Below, in pieces: positions 8,415 to 17,359 of a stretch of 64,000 bases of DNA. A program made the position numbers and the translations under genes. This stretch comes from Allofournierella massiliensis. Lineage in GTDB: Bacteria; Bacillota; Clostridia; Oscillospirales; Ruminococcaceae. The stretch covers positions 1 through 64,000 of the forward strand of contig NZ_SLUM01000023.1 in the NCBI RefSeq assembly GCF_004345265.1, read 5' to 3'. The notes under the pieces are model-generated. The model did not search any database. It worked only from the letters and a program-made list of their open reading frames with translations, and was not told the DNA's origin. How positions within the stretch are numbered: position 1 is the stretch's first letter; the number at the start of each line of letters is the position of its first letter.

Positions 8415-8773
8415 AGTGTGTCCTCCTGTGCCGTCTGGTTCGGGGCAAAAGTTGTAAAAAAGTTGTAGAAAGTTGTAGGCCGGTTTCCCGTCCTTTTTTT
8501 GAGCATTTTTACAAAAAATCCCAAACAAAATTTTTTGTAAAATATTTCCAAAAAATCGACTGATACATTGTAGAGCAATGGAGAACATCCCAAATGCTGT
8601 GTGCCTTAGAACAACGAAAGCCATTCAGAGCAATCAGCTGAACCCAATCGACAAAGCCCCCAGCCGATTCTTTTTACAATACAATAATAACATAAGCCCC
8701 CAAGATGTTCAAGTCAACGATTTTTTCGTTGGCCTTTCCAATTTCATACCTTATATATAAAAAGGAGAAAGCC
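8415..8773. other. AT-rich intergenic region at the chromosome/element junction
   Basis: 359 bases without a convincing gene between the small minus-strand ORF and the first element gene. It holds the AAAGTTGTA repeats, A/T-rich stretches at 8505-8560, and an AACGA / TCGTT hairpin at 8717-8732 just before the next gene. No tRNA gene or obvious attachment-site duplication is seen; the left element end probably lies here. Confidence 0.5.
8447..8477. repeat. three helically phased AAAGTTGTA repeats
   Basis: AAAGTTGTA occurs at 8448-8456, 8459-8467 and 8469-8477, so copies fall on one face of the helix (period 11 and 10). They lie 30-60 bases upstream of the small ORF and close to where chromosome gives way to the mobile element. 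Regulator-binding repeats or element-end repeats are both possible. Confidence 0.5.
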
Positions 8774-9910
8774 ATGCCAACCTATCAATTACAAATTAAA
8801 CAGATTGTGGATTACCCACGCTGCCGGATATACCGGCAGTTCGTCCGCTTTCTGATGGAGGACCGGAGCATTCGCGTAAGCGGAGGCTCCGGCCTTTTTT
8901 ATTTTACGGTACTTTGCAGCTACGCAAACTTCCGCACCTCATATCGCCGCATCGACGGCATCAGCTATACCGTCTACCCTGGCGAATGGGTCTGCACCCT
9001 CAAGGAGCTGTCCCAATGGTTCCGTACCCGGTTCCAGTGCCAGGCGCTGGCCGTACTGGAACGGCTGCAGAAGCAGAACCTTATTTCCTTTCAGACACTG
9101 GGCCGCGGGAATGTAGTCCGCTATAAGATCTGCGACTGGGCGCGGCATAATACGGTCCTGGAGTACAATGCCCCCTGCCAGAAGGACACCGGCTTTTTCT
9201 TCCTGCCGGTTTCCGTTGCCACCGACCTCATCAGTTCAGACCGCTGCTCCGAGATGGACATTGTGCTGGACCTGTGGGTATCCGCCATCTACAACGACAA
9301 TCAGGTGCAGGGGTCAGACCTGGGGCCGGTGGTCTATTTCCGCAACGGCACCGGAAATCCCCTTGTCACCTACACCGAGCTGGCTGCCCGCTGGGGGCTG
9401 TCCCGGGCGACAGTCGGCCGTGTCCTGAAAAAGCTGGCCGCGCTGGACTACATCTCCCTCATGTCCTTCCCTGGCCGGCATGGCAGCGTAATCTATCTGC
9501 AAAAATATCTGTCCACCATGTTCGAGATTTCGGATGTGATGGTGGATAAAGAGGAGGTCGCTATGACGCTTAACATACGCCTGGAACTCCCGAAGGAGGA
9601 CAGCGCAGGCCACGACGCCCCCGCCTTGGAGCATGAGGTCATCGTTTCAGATGAACTCGCCAGCGTTTCAAAATCGCACATTGAAATTATCCTTCAGAAA
9701 ATGGCGCAAATCCTGATGGCACAAGGGATTTTGTGCTTTGGCTGCCCGCTCTCTCGCTACAAGTTATATCCCTTATCGGGCGACTGCCGGGAAGATTTAC
9801 TCCCCCGCGCGCGAGAGCAGTCCCTGATGCGTTTTGGCCTTGCTGTTCTGTGTGGGAACAAGCAGGTCGCCACTTTTGAACTTACACTCTCTCCCTCAGC
9901 GGAGAATTGA
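8774..9910 (+). CDS. winged-helix DNA-binding protein at head of element
   Basis: 378 residues. Two winged-helix-like segments are visible: residues about 70-130 (WVCTLKELSQWFRTRFQCQA...LQKQNLISF) and about 200-250 (VTYTELAARWGLSRATVGRV...LAALDYISL). This duplicated arrangement resembles plasmid/ICE replication initiators or element regulators, but no catalytic motif is seen. Start at 8774 follows AAAGGAG by 7 bases. It lies 16 bases upstream of the next gene and is the first element gene, a place where such regulators are common. Exact role unknown. Confidence 0.7.
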   Translation: MPTYQLQIKQIVDYPRCRIYRQFVRFLMEDRSIRVSGGSGLFYFTVLCSYANFRTSYRRIDGISYTVYPGEWVCTLKELSQWFRTRFQCQALAVLERLQKQNLISFQTLGRGNVVRYKICDWARHNTVLEYNAPCQKDTGFFFLPVSVATDLISSDRCSEMDIVLDLWVSAIYNDNQVQGSDLGPVVYFRNGTGNPLVTYTELAARWGLSRATVGRVLKKLAALDYISLMSFPGRHGSVIYLQKYLSTMFEISDVMVDKEEVAMTLNIRLELPKEDSAGHDAPALEHEVIVSDELASVSKSHIEIILQKMAQILMAQGILCFGCPLSRYKLYPLSGDCREDLLPRAREQSLMRFGLAVLCGNKQVATFELTLSPSAEN

Positions 9911-9926
9911 ACAAGGAGGTCTTACC

Positions 9927-10478
9927 ATGAAGAAATTTGTTGAAAAAGATGTCGCTGAGAACCCTCTATACCATGATACCTGGAAACTGCTGAAAAAATA
10001 CCGCGATGTGGTTTGGAGCTTGGAGATTTCCGTCCAGCATGTGCGGGCCAAGTTCGAGATCGAATACGGCACTTCCATCGAGGAATTTCTGGATTCCGTC
10101 TATCTGGCCGGCGCAGACCTGAACGGGAGTGACATTGAGCACCATGCCAAGTGCATTGAGCGCAGCCACAAGATGCTGAAGCTCCTGGATTCGGCAGTCG
10201 AATTGCTCCGCACCCGCCATAAGAACGGCGAGGCGTATTACTGGCTGCTGTACTACTCTTTCCTCTCTCCCCAGCAGCTGAAGAATGTGGAGGAAATCAT
10301 CGAGAACCTGCGTCCGCACATTCGGGACATCTCCTTCCGCACCTACTACCGCAAGCGGCGGGAGGCCATTGACGCCCTCAGTTCGGTGCTGTGGGGCTAC
10401 ACCTCTAAGGACAGTCTGGATGTGCTGGAGCAGTTCTTCCCGGAGCCAAAAGCCACCGAAAAAAAGGCGGGCAAGTAA
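9927..10478 (+). CDS. helical protein, possibly sigma/ArpU-like regulator
   Basis: 183 residues, almost wholly helical, with an N-terminal Lys/Asp-rich helix and a C-terminal helix pair (HIRDISFRTYYRKRREAIDA) that resembles the DNA-binding end of ArpU or sigma region 4 proteins. AAGGAGGT precedes the ATG by 7 bases. It immediately precedes the conserved promoter block at 10,477, so it may end a short regulatory operon. I do not recognise a family with certainty. Confidence 0.6.
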   Translation: MKKFVEKDVAENPLYHDTWKLLKKYRDVVWSLEISVQHVRAKFEIEYGTSIEEFLDSVYLAGADLNGSDIEHHAKCIERSHKMLKLLDSAVELLRTRHKNGEAYYWLLYYSFLSPQQLKNVEEIIENLRPHIRDISFRTYYRKRREAIDALSSVLWGYTSKDSLDVLEQFFPEPKATEKKAGK

Positions 10479-10546
10479 TTGGCACAATTCGGGACTGAAA
10501 TTGGCGCGTTCCTGCCCTTGAGCCGTAAATCCCTATGTGTTAGACT
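10477..10546 (+). promoter_or_regulatory. conserved promoter block upstream of T4SS operon (copy 1)
   Basis: Contains AATTGGCACA, 13 bases, ATTGGCGC, 2 bases, TCCTGCCCTT, 2 bases, GCCGTAAATCC, then a -10 TAGACT (10541-10546) 17 bases after a -35-like TTGAGC (10518-10523). All of these blocks recur with identical spacing at 31692-31761. The ATTGGCRC direct repeat has a 22-bp period (two helical turns), as for an activator binding next to RNA polymerase. Confidence 0.75.
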
Positions 10547-10591
10547 GAATATGCTCAAACTTGCACCCAAAACTGAATACAGGCAGTGAAC

Positions 10592-10616
10592 AGCACCTTT
10601 TTCGAGGTGCTTTTTT
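10592..10616 (+). terminator. intrinsic terminator between promoter and T4SS operon
   Basis: AGCACC / GGTGCT stem (10592-10597 with 10606-10611) followed by six T. It lies about 40 bases after the predicted transcription start and before the first gene of the operon. Confidence 0.75.
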
Positions 10617-10640
10617 GCTGCCCAAACGGTCTTTGGCCTG

Positions 10641-10690
10641 AGAAGGAGTCCACATCTGCACAACGGATGCGGGCTCCTTCTTTGCTTTTT
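10641..10690 (+). terminator. second intrinsic terminator in T4SS leader
   Basis: AGAAGGAG / CTCCTTCT (10641-10648 with 10674-10681), with inner CATCTG / CGGATG-type pairing, then a T-rich stretch. In tandem with the terminator at 10592-10616. Confidence 0.65.
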
Positions 10691-10729
10691 GAGCAATGAA
10701 CATCACATTTGGATTGGAGGTCCGCAAAA

Positions 10730-11128
10730 TTGAAAAAACTGAGAACACCTCAACAGCAGCGGCGGGAAGATGACAGCAGCCCGCCTCGTCGAGTTTCCAT
10801 CGGCCGGATCGCCTATACGGCGTTCCTCTGTGTGATGATGGCGATGATGTTCTGTCAGCCGGCATTTGCTGCAACCGATGTTTGGACGAAGGCCAAGGAA
10901 ATTATGCAGGATGTCTACACGCAGATTCTCGCCATCTCCACCATTGCGGCCATCGTGACCGCCTCGGTGGCGCTTCTGCTTATGAACTTTTCGCGCTCCG
11001 GCCGGACAGTCGATGAGAGCCGGGCGTGGCTGAAGCGCATCTGCATTACCTGGGCCGTCCTCAATGGTCTCGGATTCATCATGGCTTATGTGACGCCTCT
11101 GTTCTCTGGTGGTCAGTGGACAGGCTGA
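10730..11128 (+). CDS. VirB2/TrbC-like pilin-type membrane protein of the T4SS
   Basis: 132 residues. A basic N-terminus is followed by a signal peptide ending CQPAFA (about residue 45) and then two hydrophobic segments (about 60-82 and 102-122) separated by a charged loop, the plan of VirB2/TrbC proteins. The start is a TTG at 10730, seven bases after GGAGG. First gene of the transfer operon behind the conserved promoter and two terminators. The assignment rests on topology and position, not on clear sequence identity. Confidence 0.65.
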   Translation: MKKLRTPQQQRREDDSSPPRRVSIGRIAYTAFLCVMMAMMFCQPAFAATDVWTKAKEIMQDVYTQILAISTIAAIVTASVALLLMNFSRSGRTVDESRAWLKRICITWAVLNGLGFIMAYVTPLFSGGQWTG

Positions 11129-11167
11129 TGGCCGCCGCAATATACCCACTGGAAGGAGGCGTAAGCT

Positions 11168-11878
11168 ATGGGTATCCTGGATGGCATCGTTGAATGGATC
11201 GCGGAGCAGGTAATGGCCGGCCTTGACCTGGTGACCACTTCGGTTTTGGGCGCTCTGGGCTGTGACATGGCTGTTTTTCTGCGGTACTTTCCCGCTGCCG
11301 AAACGATGTATAGCGTCTTTGTGGCGCTGGCTGTCGGCATTATCCTGCTGAACTGGGTCTGGCAGCTGTTCAAAAACTTTGGCCTGGGCGCAGGAATCGA
11401 GGCGGAAGATCCGGTCAAGTTGAGCATCCGGTCGGTCATTTTCATCCTGCTGGCGCTCTTTTCCGATGAAATCGTCAACATCGTCCTGACCATCGGCGGC
11501 ACGCCGTACCGCTGGATCATGGATTCGGAGCTGCCGCCCCTCAGCTTTGCCGATTTTAACTCGGTCATGCTGGTGATCATCGGCGTCTGTGCCAATGGCG
11601 CTGTTGCGCTGATCACCCTGATCCTCGTCATCATCTTGGCCTGGAATTATCTGAAATTACTGCTGGAAGCGGCGGAACGGTATGTTCTGCTGGGTGTGCT
11701 GGTCTATACGGCGCCGGTCGCTTTTTCGATGGGCGCAAGCCAGACTACATCGAATATTTGGAAATCCTGGTGCCGGATGCTGGGCGGGCAGATTTTTCTG
11801 CTGATTATGAACGCCTGGTGCCTGCGCCTGTTCACGAGCATGGTTGGCTCTTTTATTGCCAATCCGCTCTCTTTGTAA
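11168..11878 (+). CDS. VirB6/TrbL-like polytopic T4SS membrane protein
   Basis: 236 residues with about five or six membrane helices, an N-terminal amphipathic helix (MGILDGIVEWIAEQVMAGL) and a final block GASQTTSNIWKSWCRMLGGQ that is characteristic of TrbL/VirB6-like proteins in Gram-positive ICEs. It would form part of the inner channel. AAGGAGG lies 7 bases before the ATG. Confidence 0.75.
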   Translation: MGILDGIVEWIAEQVMAGLDLVTTSVLGALGCDMAVFLRYFPAAETMYSVFVALAVGIILLNWVWQLFKNFGLGAGIEAEDPVKLSIRSVIFILLALFSDEIVNIVLTIGGTPYRWIMDSELPPLSFADFNSVMLVIIGVCANGAVALITLILVIILAWNYLKLLLEAAERYVLLGVLVYTAPVAFSMGASQTTSNIWKSWCRMLGGQIFLLIMNAWCLRLFTSMVGSFIANPLSL

Positions 11879-11889
11879 GGAGGGGCGTT

Positions 11890-12888
11890 TTGAAAAAATT
11901 CAAGAAAATTTTGTTCCTTGCGCTGATGGTTGCTGCCCTCTCCTGCCTGTTTTGTCAGCCTGCTTTTGCCATCTCCGAGGAAGAGGTGCAGGCTCAAGTG
12001 GACGCTGTAGGTAAGGAGACGGTTTCCGGCAATGTCCTGATCTGGTTCATGTGTGCGATAGGCTTCTTGAAGGTATCGCAGAAAATCGACTCGTTCATGG
12101 CAAGCCTGGGCGTCAATGTAGGCCACACCGGCGGCAGTATGCTGGCTGAGGCCATGATTGCGGCCAAGGGTATCGGCGGCTTTAAGAACTTTTCCAGCCA
12201 CCACTTTGGCGGCGGCCGCAGCAGCAGTTCCACCCATGTCAATGCCAATGGCGGCGGTGGAAAAAGCGGTGCCGCCGGATTTGGCGCAGGCTTTGCCAGC
12301 GGCGGTCTGGCAGGCGTAATCAAGCGGAATGTCACGAACAACGCCATCAAGACGGCCACAACGCCCTCGGACGCCAAACCTTCAGGTCTCGGCGGTCTTG
12401 TGGGTGGTGCTGCTGGCGGTGTCGGCGGCCACATTTATTCTTCCTCGGTAAGCAAGGGCGGCAGTTTCGCCAATAATGTCATCGGTTCCGTGGCTACCGG
12501 GAACATCACTCAAATGGGCTCGATCACCGGCGAAAAGGCCGTTGAAGCCCTACACTCCTATATGGGCCACACGGCACTGGGGGCTGGAGCAGAGAATATC
12601 CCCACCTATCAGAATGTCGAGATCGGCGGCGGTCGCATCACCGGCACGGAGGTCACTCCGGAACACCCGGAGGGCATTGCCTTCGGTATGTACCATGCGG
12701 ACCAGTATGTTGCGCCGGAGGGCCAGTACACGACCGTTCATGCAGTAGACGGTACCGCTTGGTATAAGCAGTATGCAGTGGACGCTGTGGACAAGACGCC
12801 CTACATGGCGCCGGACGGTTCGATTGCCTACAATGAGTCCATCGTAAAGAAGCTGCCGCCCACCCCCAAACGAAAGGATAAGATCTGA
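11890..12888 (+). CDS. secreted/membrane glycine-rich conjugation protein
   Basis: 332 residues starting at a TTG at 11890 after AGGAGGGG. A signal peptide ends CQPAFA (about residue 26), almost the same cleavage block as in the VirB2-like protein; one more hydrophobic helix follows (about 48-65). Residues 95-200 are rich in Gly, Ser and Ala. The C-terminal 90 residues are more regular, with EHPEGIAFGMYHADQYVAPE. It overlaps the peptidase gene by one base. Probably a channel subunit; function unproven. Confidence 0.65.
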   Translation: MKKFKKILFLALMVAALSCLFCQPAFAISEEEVQAQVDAVGKETVSGNVLIWFMCAIGFLKVSQKIDSFMASLGVNVGHTGGSMLAEAMIAAKGIGGFKNFSSHHFGGGRSSSSTHVNANGGGGKSGAAGFGAGFASGGLAGVIKRNVTNNAIKTATTPSDAKPSGLGGLVGGAAGGVGGHIYSSSVSKGGSFANNVIGSVATGNITQMGSITGEKAVEALHSYMGHTALGAGAENIPTYQNVEIGGGRITGTEVTPEHPEGIAFGMYHADQYVAPEGQYTTVHAVDGTAWYKQYAVDAVDKTPYMAPDGSIAYNESIVKKLPPTPKRKDKI

Positions 12889-14264
12889 TGGCTGAAGAAC
12901 GCAAGGACAGCTTTGCTGAAACGGTAGACACTGCGGCCTCCGCAGCGCACACGGTCAAGGGCGCCATCAAAGCCGGCAAGGCGATTTCCGGTGCGGCCAA
13001 GGGCGCTGCTGCCGGCGGTCCCTATGGGGCTGTGGCCGGGGCAGTCTGGGCCGGACGCAAGCATATCGGCAAGATCGTTGCCGTCATTGTCATTTTGCTT
13101 CTGTTGCCGGTCCTGTTTGTTTTGATGCTTCCCGGGCTGATTTTCGGCGGTTTGATCAACGCTTTTTCACCGTCGGACACAGAGCAGCCTGTCCTCAACA
13201 GCGAAACTGCAATCGTGGAGAACGCCAACGACATCACTTTTACCATCAACTCCATCTTGGGCGAAGCGCTGGACGATGTGATGGCCCGCATTGAAGCGGA
13301 CTTTGCTTCTTCCGGCGCTGACCAGATGGAAGTTAAAAATCCCTATTCCTCCGGCCCTGTCTACAACGCCAACCTCATCGTCTCGCAGTATTGCGCTGCC
13401 CGGGATGAGGATTTTGAGAGCATTTCGCTGGATGATCTGGCCGCTGTCCTGCGGGAGAACAAAGAGCATCTCTACTCTTATACCAGCGTGCGGGAGAGCC
13501 GCGAGGTCACATCCGAAGACCCGGAGACCGGGAAGGAAACCACAACCACCGAGATCTGGATGGTCTACACCATCCGCTACAACGGCGAGTCCTATCTTGC
13601 CGACCATGTTTTCGCGCTTACGGATGAGCAGAAAGAGCTTGCCTCCGATTATGCCTCTAACCTGAGCATGTTCCTGGGGGACGGCCTGCTGCAGAACCTG
13701 ACAGAATGGACTGGAAACAGCATCCCCTCCCTGGGCGATGTGACCTTTACAGACGGCGTGACGCCGGTGGTCTATTTCAACCAGCTGGACGAGCGTTATG
13801 CCAGCCAGCCCTACGGCACCGACAATATCGGCGGCTACGGGTGTGGGCCTACCGCCATGTCCATTGTGGTGTCCTCCCTCACGGACGAAACTGTGGACCC
13901 GGTTGCGATGGCCCAGTGGTCCTACGAAAACGGCTACTGGTGCAAGAGCAGCGGCTCCTATCACGCATTGATCCCCGCCGCCGCTGAAGCATGGGGCCTG
14001 CCGGTATCCGGCTGTACGACTTCCGAACCCCAGCGGATATTGGACGCCCTGGCTGAAGGAAAGCTGGTGGTGGCGATTATGGCAGAGGGCCATTTTACTT
14101 CATCCGGGCATTTTATCGTTCTCCGTGGCGTGAAAGACGGTCAGATCATGGTGGCGGACCCGGCCAGCTACAAGCGCAGCGAACAGCTCTGGGATCTATC
14201 CATCATCCTAAACGAAGCAAGCCGCCGTGCTGGAGCAGGCGGTCCTTTCTGGATCATAGGCTGA
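12888..14264 (+). CDS. membrane-anchored C39-like cysteine peptidase of the T4SS
   Basis: 458 residues: cytoplasmic N-terminus, a membrane helix at about 63-90, a 200-residue stalk, and a C39-like papain-fold domain (about 295-455). Visible catalytic residues are Cys319 in GGYGCGPTAMS, His408 in SGHFIVLRG and an Asp in MVADPAS. In Gram-positive conjugation systems a membrane-anchored wall hydrolase (VirB1 analogue, often NlpC/P60 or CHAP) occupies this place next to VirB4, so this one probably opens the cell wall for the channel. Confidence 0.8.
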   Translation: MAEERKDSFAETVDTAASAAHTVKGAIKAGKAISGAAKGAAAGGPYGAVAGAVWAGRKHIGKIVAVIVILLLLPVLFVLMLPGLIFGGLINAFSPSDTEQPVLNSETAIVENANDITFTINSILGEALDDVMARIEADFASSGADQMEVKNPYSSGPVYNANLIVSQYCAARDEDFESISLDDLAAVLRENKEHLYSYTSVRESREVTSEDPETGKETTTTEIWMVYTIRYNGESYLADHVFALTDEQKELASDYASNLSMFLGDGLLQNLTEWTGNSIPSLGDVTFTDGVTPVVYFNQLDERYASQPYGTDNIGGYGCGPTAMSIVVSSLTDETVDPVAMAQWSYENGYWCKSSGSYHALIPAAAEAWGLPVSGCTTSEPQRILDALAEGKLVVAIMAEGHFTSSGHFIVLRGVKDGQIMVADPASYKRSEQLWDLSIILNEASRRAGAGGPFWIIG

Positions 14265-14296
14265 CCTGCCCCTCGGCTGCGGAAACGAGGTAATAC

Positions 14297-17200
14297 ATGA
14301 GCAACAAAAACGACCATGATACTTATATCATACCGCCGAATTTTATAGAAACAGGCACTTTTTTCGGCGGTATGTTCCGTGCGCGGAATGTGATCGAGGC
14401 CGGCATCCTGGTGTTTGCCATCGGGGCGCCGGTTTTTCTGTTCCTTCCGTTTGGGCTGACCACCCGCATCATCATTTTGTGCCTGACCGCTCTTCCGGTA
14501 GGGCTGGTCGCTTTGATCGGCATATCCGGGGAGAGCCTTTCGCAGTTCCTGGTCACCTTTTTGAAGTACCTGCGGAACCGCCGCGTTGTCGGCGGTGACG
14601 GTGAGCAGCCGGAGGATAAGGCGGCGCCCTCCAAATCGGCCGGCAAGCATCTCAAGCAGCGGCCTCCCAAGGAGAAAAAGCCAAAGGCCCCGAAGCGTCG
14701 GCGGTCTGGTGAGGCAGATTTTCCGGCCGAGTTTGATGAAGTGCGCAGCTATGAGATCCGTGAAAAGCTGCGGCCCAAGAAAAATGCCAAAAAGGAGCGT
14801 CCTGCCAAGGCTAATAAGGCAAAAAAGAAAGCAAAGAAGCGCCCTGAAAAGGGGCGCCTGCCTAAACGCCCCGCCCACATCAAGGAGCAGAAGCCCACCT
14901 GCCTCAATCCGGTGGCGGATTATCTGCCCATTGAGAAGGTGGAGAACGGCATTATCTATACCAAAGACCATCGGTTTGTCAAGGTGGTCGAGGTTGTCCC
15001 TATCAACTTTATGCTGCGGAGCGCCCGGGAGCAGAGAAATATTATCTACTCCTTCGTTTCGTACTTGAAAATCTCGCCCGTCAAGCTGCAAATCAAGGTC
15101 CTGACCCGCCGTGCGGACATCAACCGCCACCTGGACACGGTGCGCCGGGAGATGGCCTATGAGGAAAACGAGCAATGCCGCTTGATGCAGGAGGATTACC
15201 TGAATTTTGTGCAGCAGGTCGGCTCCCGTGAGGCTGTTACACGGCGGTTCTTTTTGATTTTCGAGTATGAGCCCTGGGCCAATACCCGGCGGTCGGAGCA
15301 GGAAGATGAAGCGATCCAGTCCCTCCAGAGCGCCGTCCATACGGCCTCCAACTACCTGCGCCAGTGTGGGAACGAGGTCATCGTCCCCGAAAACGAGGAC
15401 GAATTTACCGTTGATGTCCTCTATAACCTGCTGTGCCGGAATGAGAGCGCCGTCAAGCCGCTGTCGGTACGGGCGCAGGAGGTAGTGGCGCAGTATATGG
15501 AGCAAGGCCGGGAGAATGAAATAGACCATATCCCGGCGGCGGAGTTTGCCGCCCCCCGAAGCATTGATTTTTCCCATGGACGCTATATCTGCATGGATGG
15601 ACTGTACTATGCCTATCTGCTGATTCCTTCGGACGGGTACAAAACGCAGGTGCCCGCTGGCTGGCTGAGCCTGATCGTCAACGCCGGCGACGGCATCGAC
15701 ATGGATATGTTCCTTGCCCGCCAACCCAAAGAGCGCATCATCCAGCGGGTGGGCCAGCAGCTCCGTATCAACCGCTCTAAAATCAAAGACGCCAGTGACA
15801 CAAACACCGATTTTGATGACATTGACGGCGCCATCCGGAGCGGATATTTCTTAAAGGAGGGCCTTGCCAACAACGAAGATTTTTATTACCTGAATCTGCT
15901 GATTACTGTGACAGCCCCCTCTGTGGAGGATTTGGAGTGGAAAGTCAGCGAAATGAAAAAGCTCCTGCTTTCGCAGGATATGAATGTCAGCGCCTGCCAC
16001 TTCCGTGAAGAGCAGGCGTTTCTTTCTGCCCTCCCGCTGGTCTCTATGGAGAAAGGGCTTTATGAGCGCGGAAAGCGCAACCTGCTGACGGGCGGCGCGG
16101 CCAGCTGTTATCCTTTCACCTCGTTTGAGATGTGCGATGACAACGGCATCCTTTTGGGAGTCAACAAATATAACAGCTCCCTGATTATCGTGGATATTTT
16201 CAATTCCTCGATCTATAAGAACGCCAATATGGCGATCCTGGGCACCAGCGGTGCCGGCAAAACCTTTACCTTGCAATTGATGGGGCTCAGGATGAGGCGC
16301 AAGAACATCCCCGTTTTTATCATTGCGCCGCTAAAAGGGCACGAGTTCCACCGGGCCTGTGCCAATGTGGGCGGAGAATTTATCCAGATTTCCCCAGCAA
16401 GCCCGCATTGTATCAATGTCATGGAGATCCGCAAGGTGGATCGGTCGGTCAATGAAATGCTGGACGGCCCCGGTATCCAACTCTCGGAACTGGCGGCGAA
16501 GATCCAGCAGCTGCACATTTTCTTCAGCTTACTCATTCCCGATATGAGCCATGAGGAGCGGCAGCTTCTGGATGAGGCGCTGATCCGCACCTACAACGCC
16601 AAAGGCATTACCCATGACAACGCCTCTCTGGAAGACCCGGCCAATCCGGGCCACTACCGGGAGATGCCGGTGCTGGGCGACCTGTATGAGATTTTGAAGG
16701 CCGCCCCGGAAACCACCCGAATGGCCCATATCCTTAACCGCCTGGTGAACGGTTCCGCCAGCACCTTTAACAAGCAGACCAATGTGCGGTTGGATAACAA
16801 ATACACCGTACTGGACATTTCCTCCCTCACCGGCGACTTGCTGACTGTGGGGATGTTTGTCGTGCTCGACTTCGTGTGGGACCGCGCCAAAGCCGACCGC
16901 ACCGAGGAAAAAGCCATTTTTATCGACGAGTGCTGGCAGCTTCTTTCCGGCGCCGGCGCCACGGGCACCCGGCTGGCTGGTGATTTCGTGTTGGAAATTT
17001 TCAAGACCATCCGCGGCTATGGCGGTTCAGCGGTCTGCGCCAGCCAGGACTTGAACGACTTTTTCAATCTGGACGAGGGCCGTTTTGGGAAAGGCATTAT
17101 CAACAACAGCAAGACCAAGATCATCCTCAATCTGGAGGATGACGAGGCGGAACGGGTTCAGGAGACTCTACACCTGTCCGACGCGGAAACGATGGAAGTC

Positions 17201-17359
17201 ACCCACTTTGAACGCGGCAACGGCTTGATTTCCACCAATAACAATAACATCATGGTGGAATTTAAGGCCAGCCCGCTGGAAAAAGACCTGATTACCACCG
17301 ACCGCCGAGAACTGCGTGAAATTTTGGAGCGCAAGCGCCGTGAGCAGGAATCTGCATAG
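14297..17359 (+). CDS. virB4: VirB4-family T4SS ATPase with N-terminal PrgI-like domain
   Basis: 1020 residues. Residues 1-100 form a PrgI-like module with two membrane helices (about 33-55 and 57-80). A Lys/Arg-rich linker follows (about 100-195), then the VirB4 core with Walker A GTSGAGKT at about 649-656 and Walker B AIFIDECWQLL at about 872. VirB4 powers assembly and substrate transfer. In many Gram-positive elements PrgI and VirB4 are separate adjacent genes; here they are one polypeptide. The ATG has only a modest ribosome site (GAGGTAA). Confidence 0.92.
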   Translation: MSNKNDHDTYIIPPNFIETGTFFGGMFRARNVIEAGILVFAIGAPVFLFLPFGLTTRIIILCLTALPVGLVALIGISGESLSQFLVTFLKYLRNRRVVGGDGEQPEDKAAPSKSAGKHLKQRPPKEKKPKAPKRRRSGEADFPAEFDEVRSYEIREKLRPKKNAKKERPAKANKAKKKAKKRPEKGRLPKRPAHIKEQKPTCLNPVADYLPIEKVENGIIYTKDHRFVKVVEVVPINFMLRSAREQRNIIYSFVSYLKISPVKLQIKVLTRRADINRHLDTVRREMAYEENEQCRLMQEDYLNFVQQVGSREAVTRRFFLIFEYEPWANTRRSEQEDEAIQSLQSAVHTASNYLRQCGNEVIVPENEDEFTVDVLYNLLCRNESAVKPLSVRAQEVVAQYMEQGRENEIDHIPAAEFAAPRSIDFSHGRYICMDGLYYAYLLIPSDGYKTQVPAGWLSLIVNAGDGIDMDMFLARQPKERIIQRVGQQLRINRSKIKDASDTNTDFDDIDGAIRSGYFLKEGLANNEDFYYLNLLITVTAPSVEDLEWKVSEMKKLLLSQDMNVSACHFREEQAFLSALPLVSMEKGLYERGKRNLLTGGAASCYPFTSFEMCDDNGILLGVNKYNSSLIIVDIFNSSIYKNANMAILGTSGAGKTFTLQLMGLRMRRKNIPVFIIAPLKGHEFHRACANVGGEFIQISPASPHCINVMEIRKVDRSVNEMLDGPGIQLSELAAKIQQLHIFFSLLIPDMSHEERQLLDEALIRTYNAKGITHDNASLEDPANPGHYREMPVLGDLYEILKAAPETTRMAHILNRLVNGSASTFNKQTNVRLDNKYTVLDISSLTGDLLTVGMFVVLDFVWDRAKADRTEEKAIFIDECWQLLSGAGATGTRLAGDFVLEIFKTIRGYGGSAVCASQDLNDFFNLDEGRFGKGIINNSKTKIILNLEDDEAERVQETLHLSDAETMEVTHFERGNGLISTNNNNIMVEFKASPLEKDLITTDRRELREILERKRREQESA

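Noticed and set aside
8447..8477. CRISPR array or plasmid iterons
   Set aside because: Only three 9-base repeats with 1-2 base gaps; too short for CRISPR and no origin features seen.
8415..8773. tRNA gene or duplicated att site at the left boundary
   Set aside because: No cloverleaf, no T-loop GGTTCGAATC-like sequence, and the other end of the element is not in the window for comparison.
14168..15724. 518-codon minus-strand frame over virB4
   Set aside because: Antisense shadow of virB4, no ribosome site, no motif.
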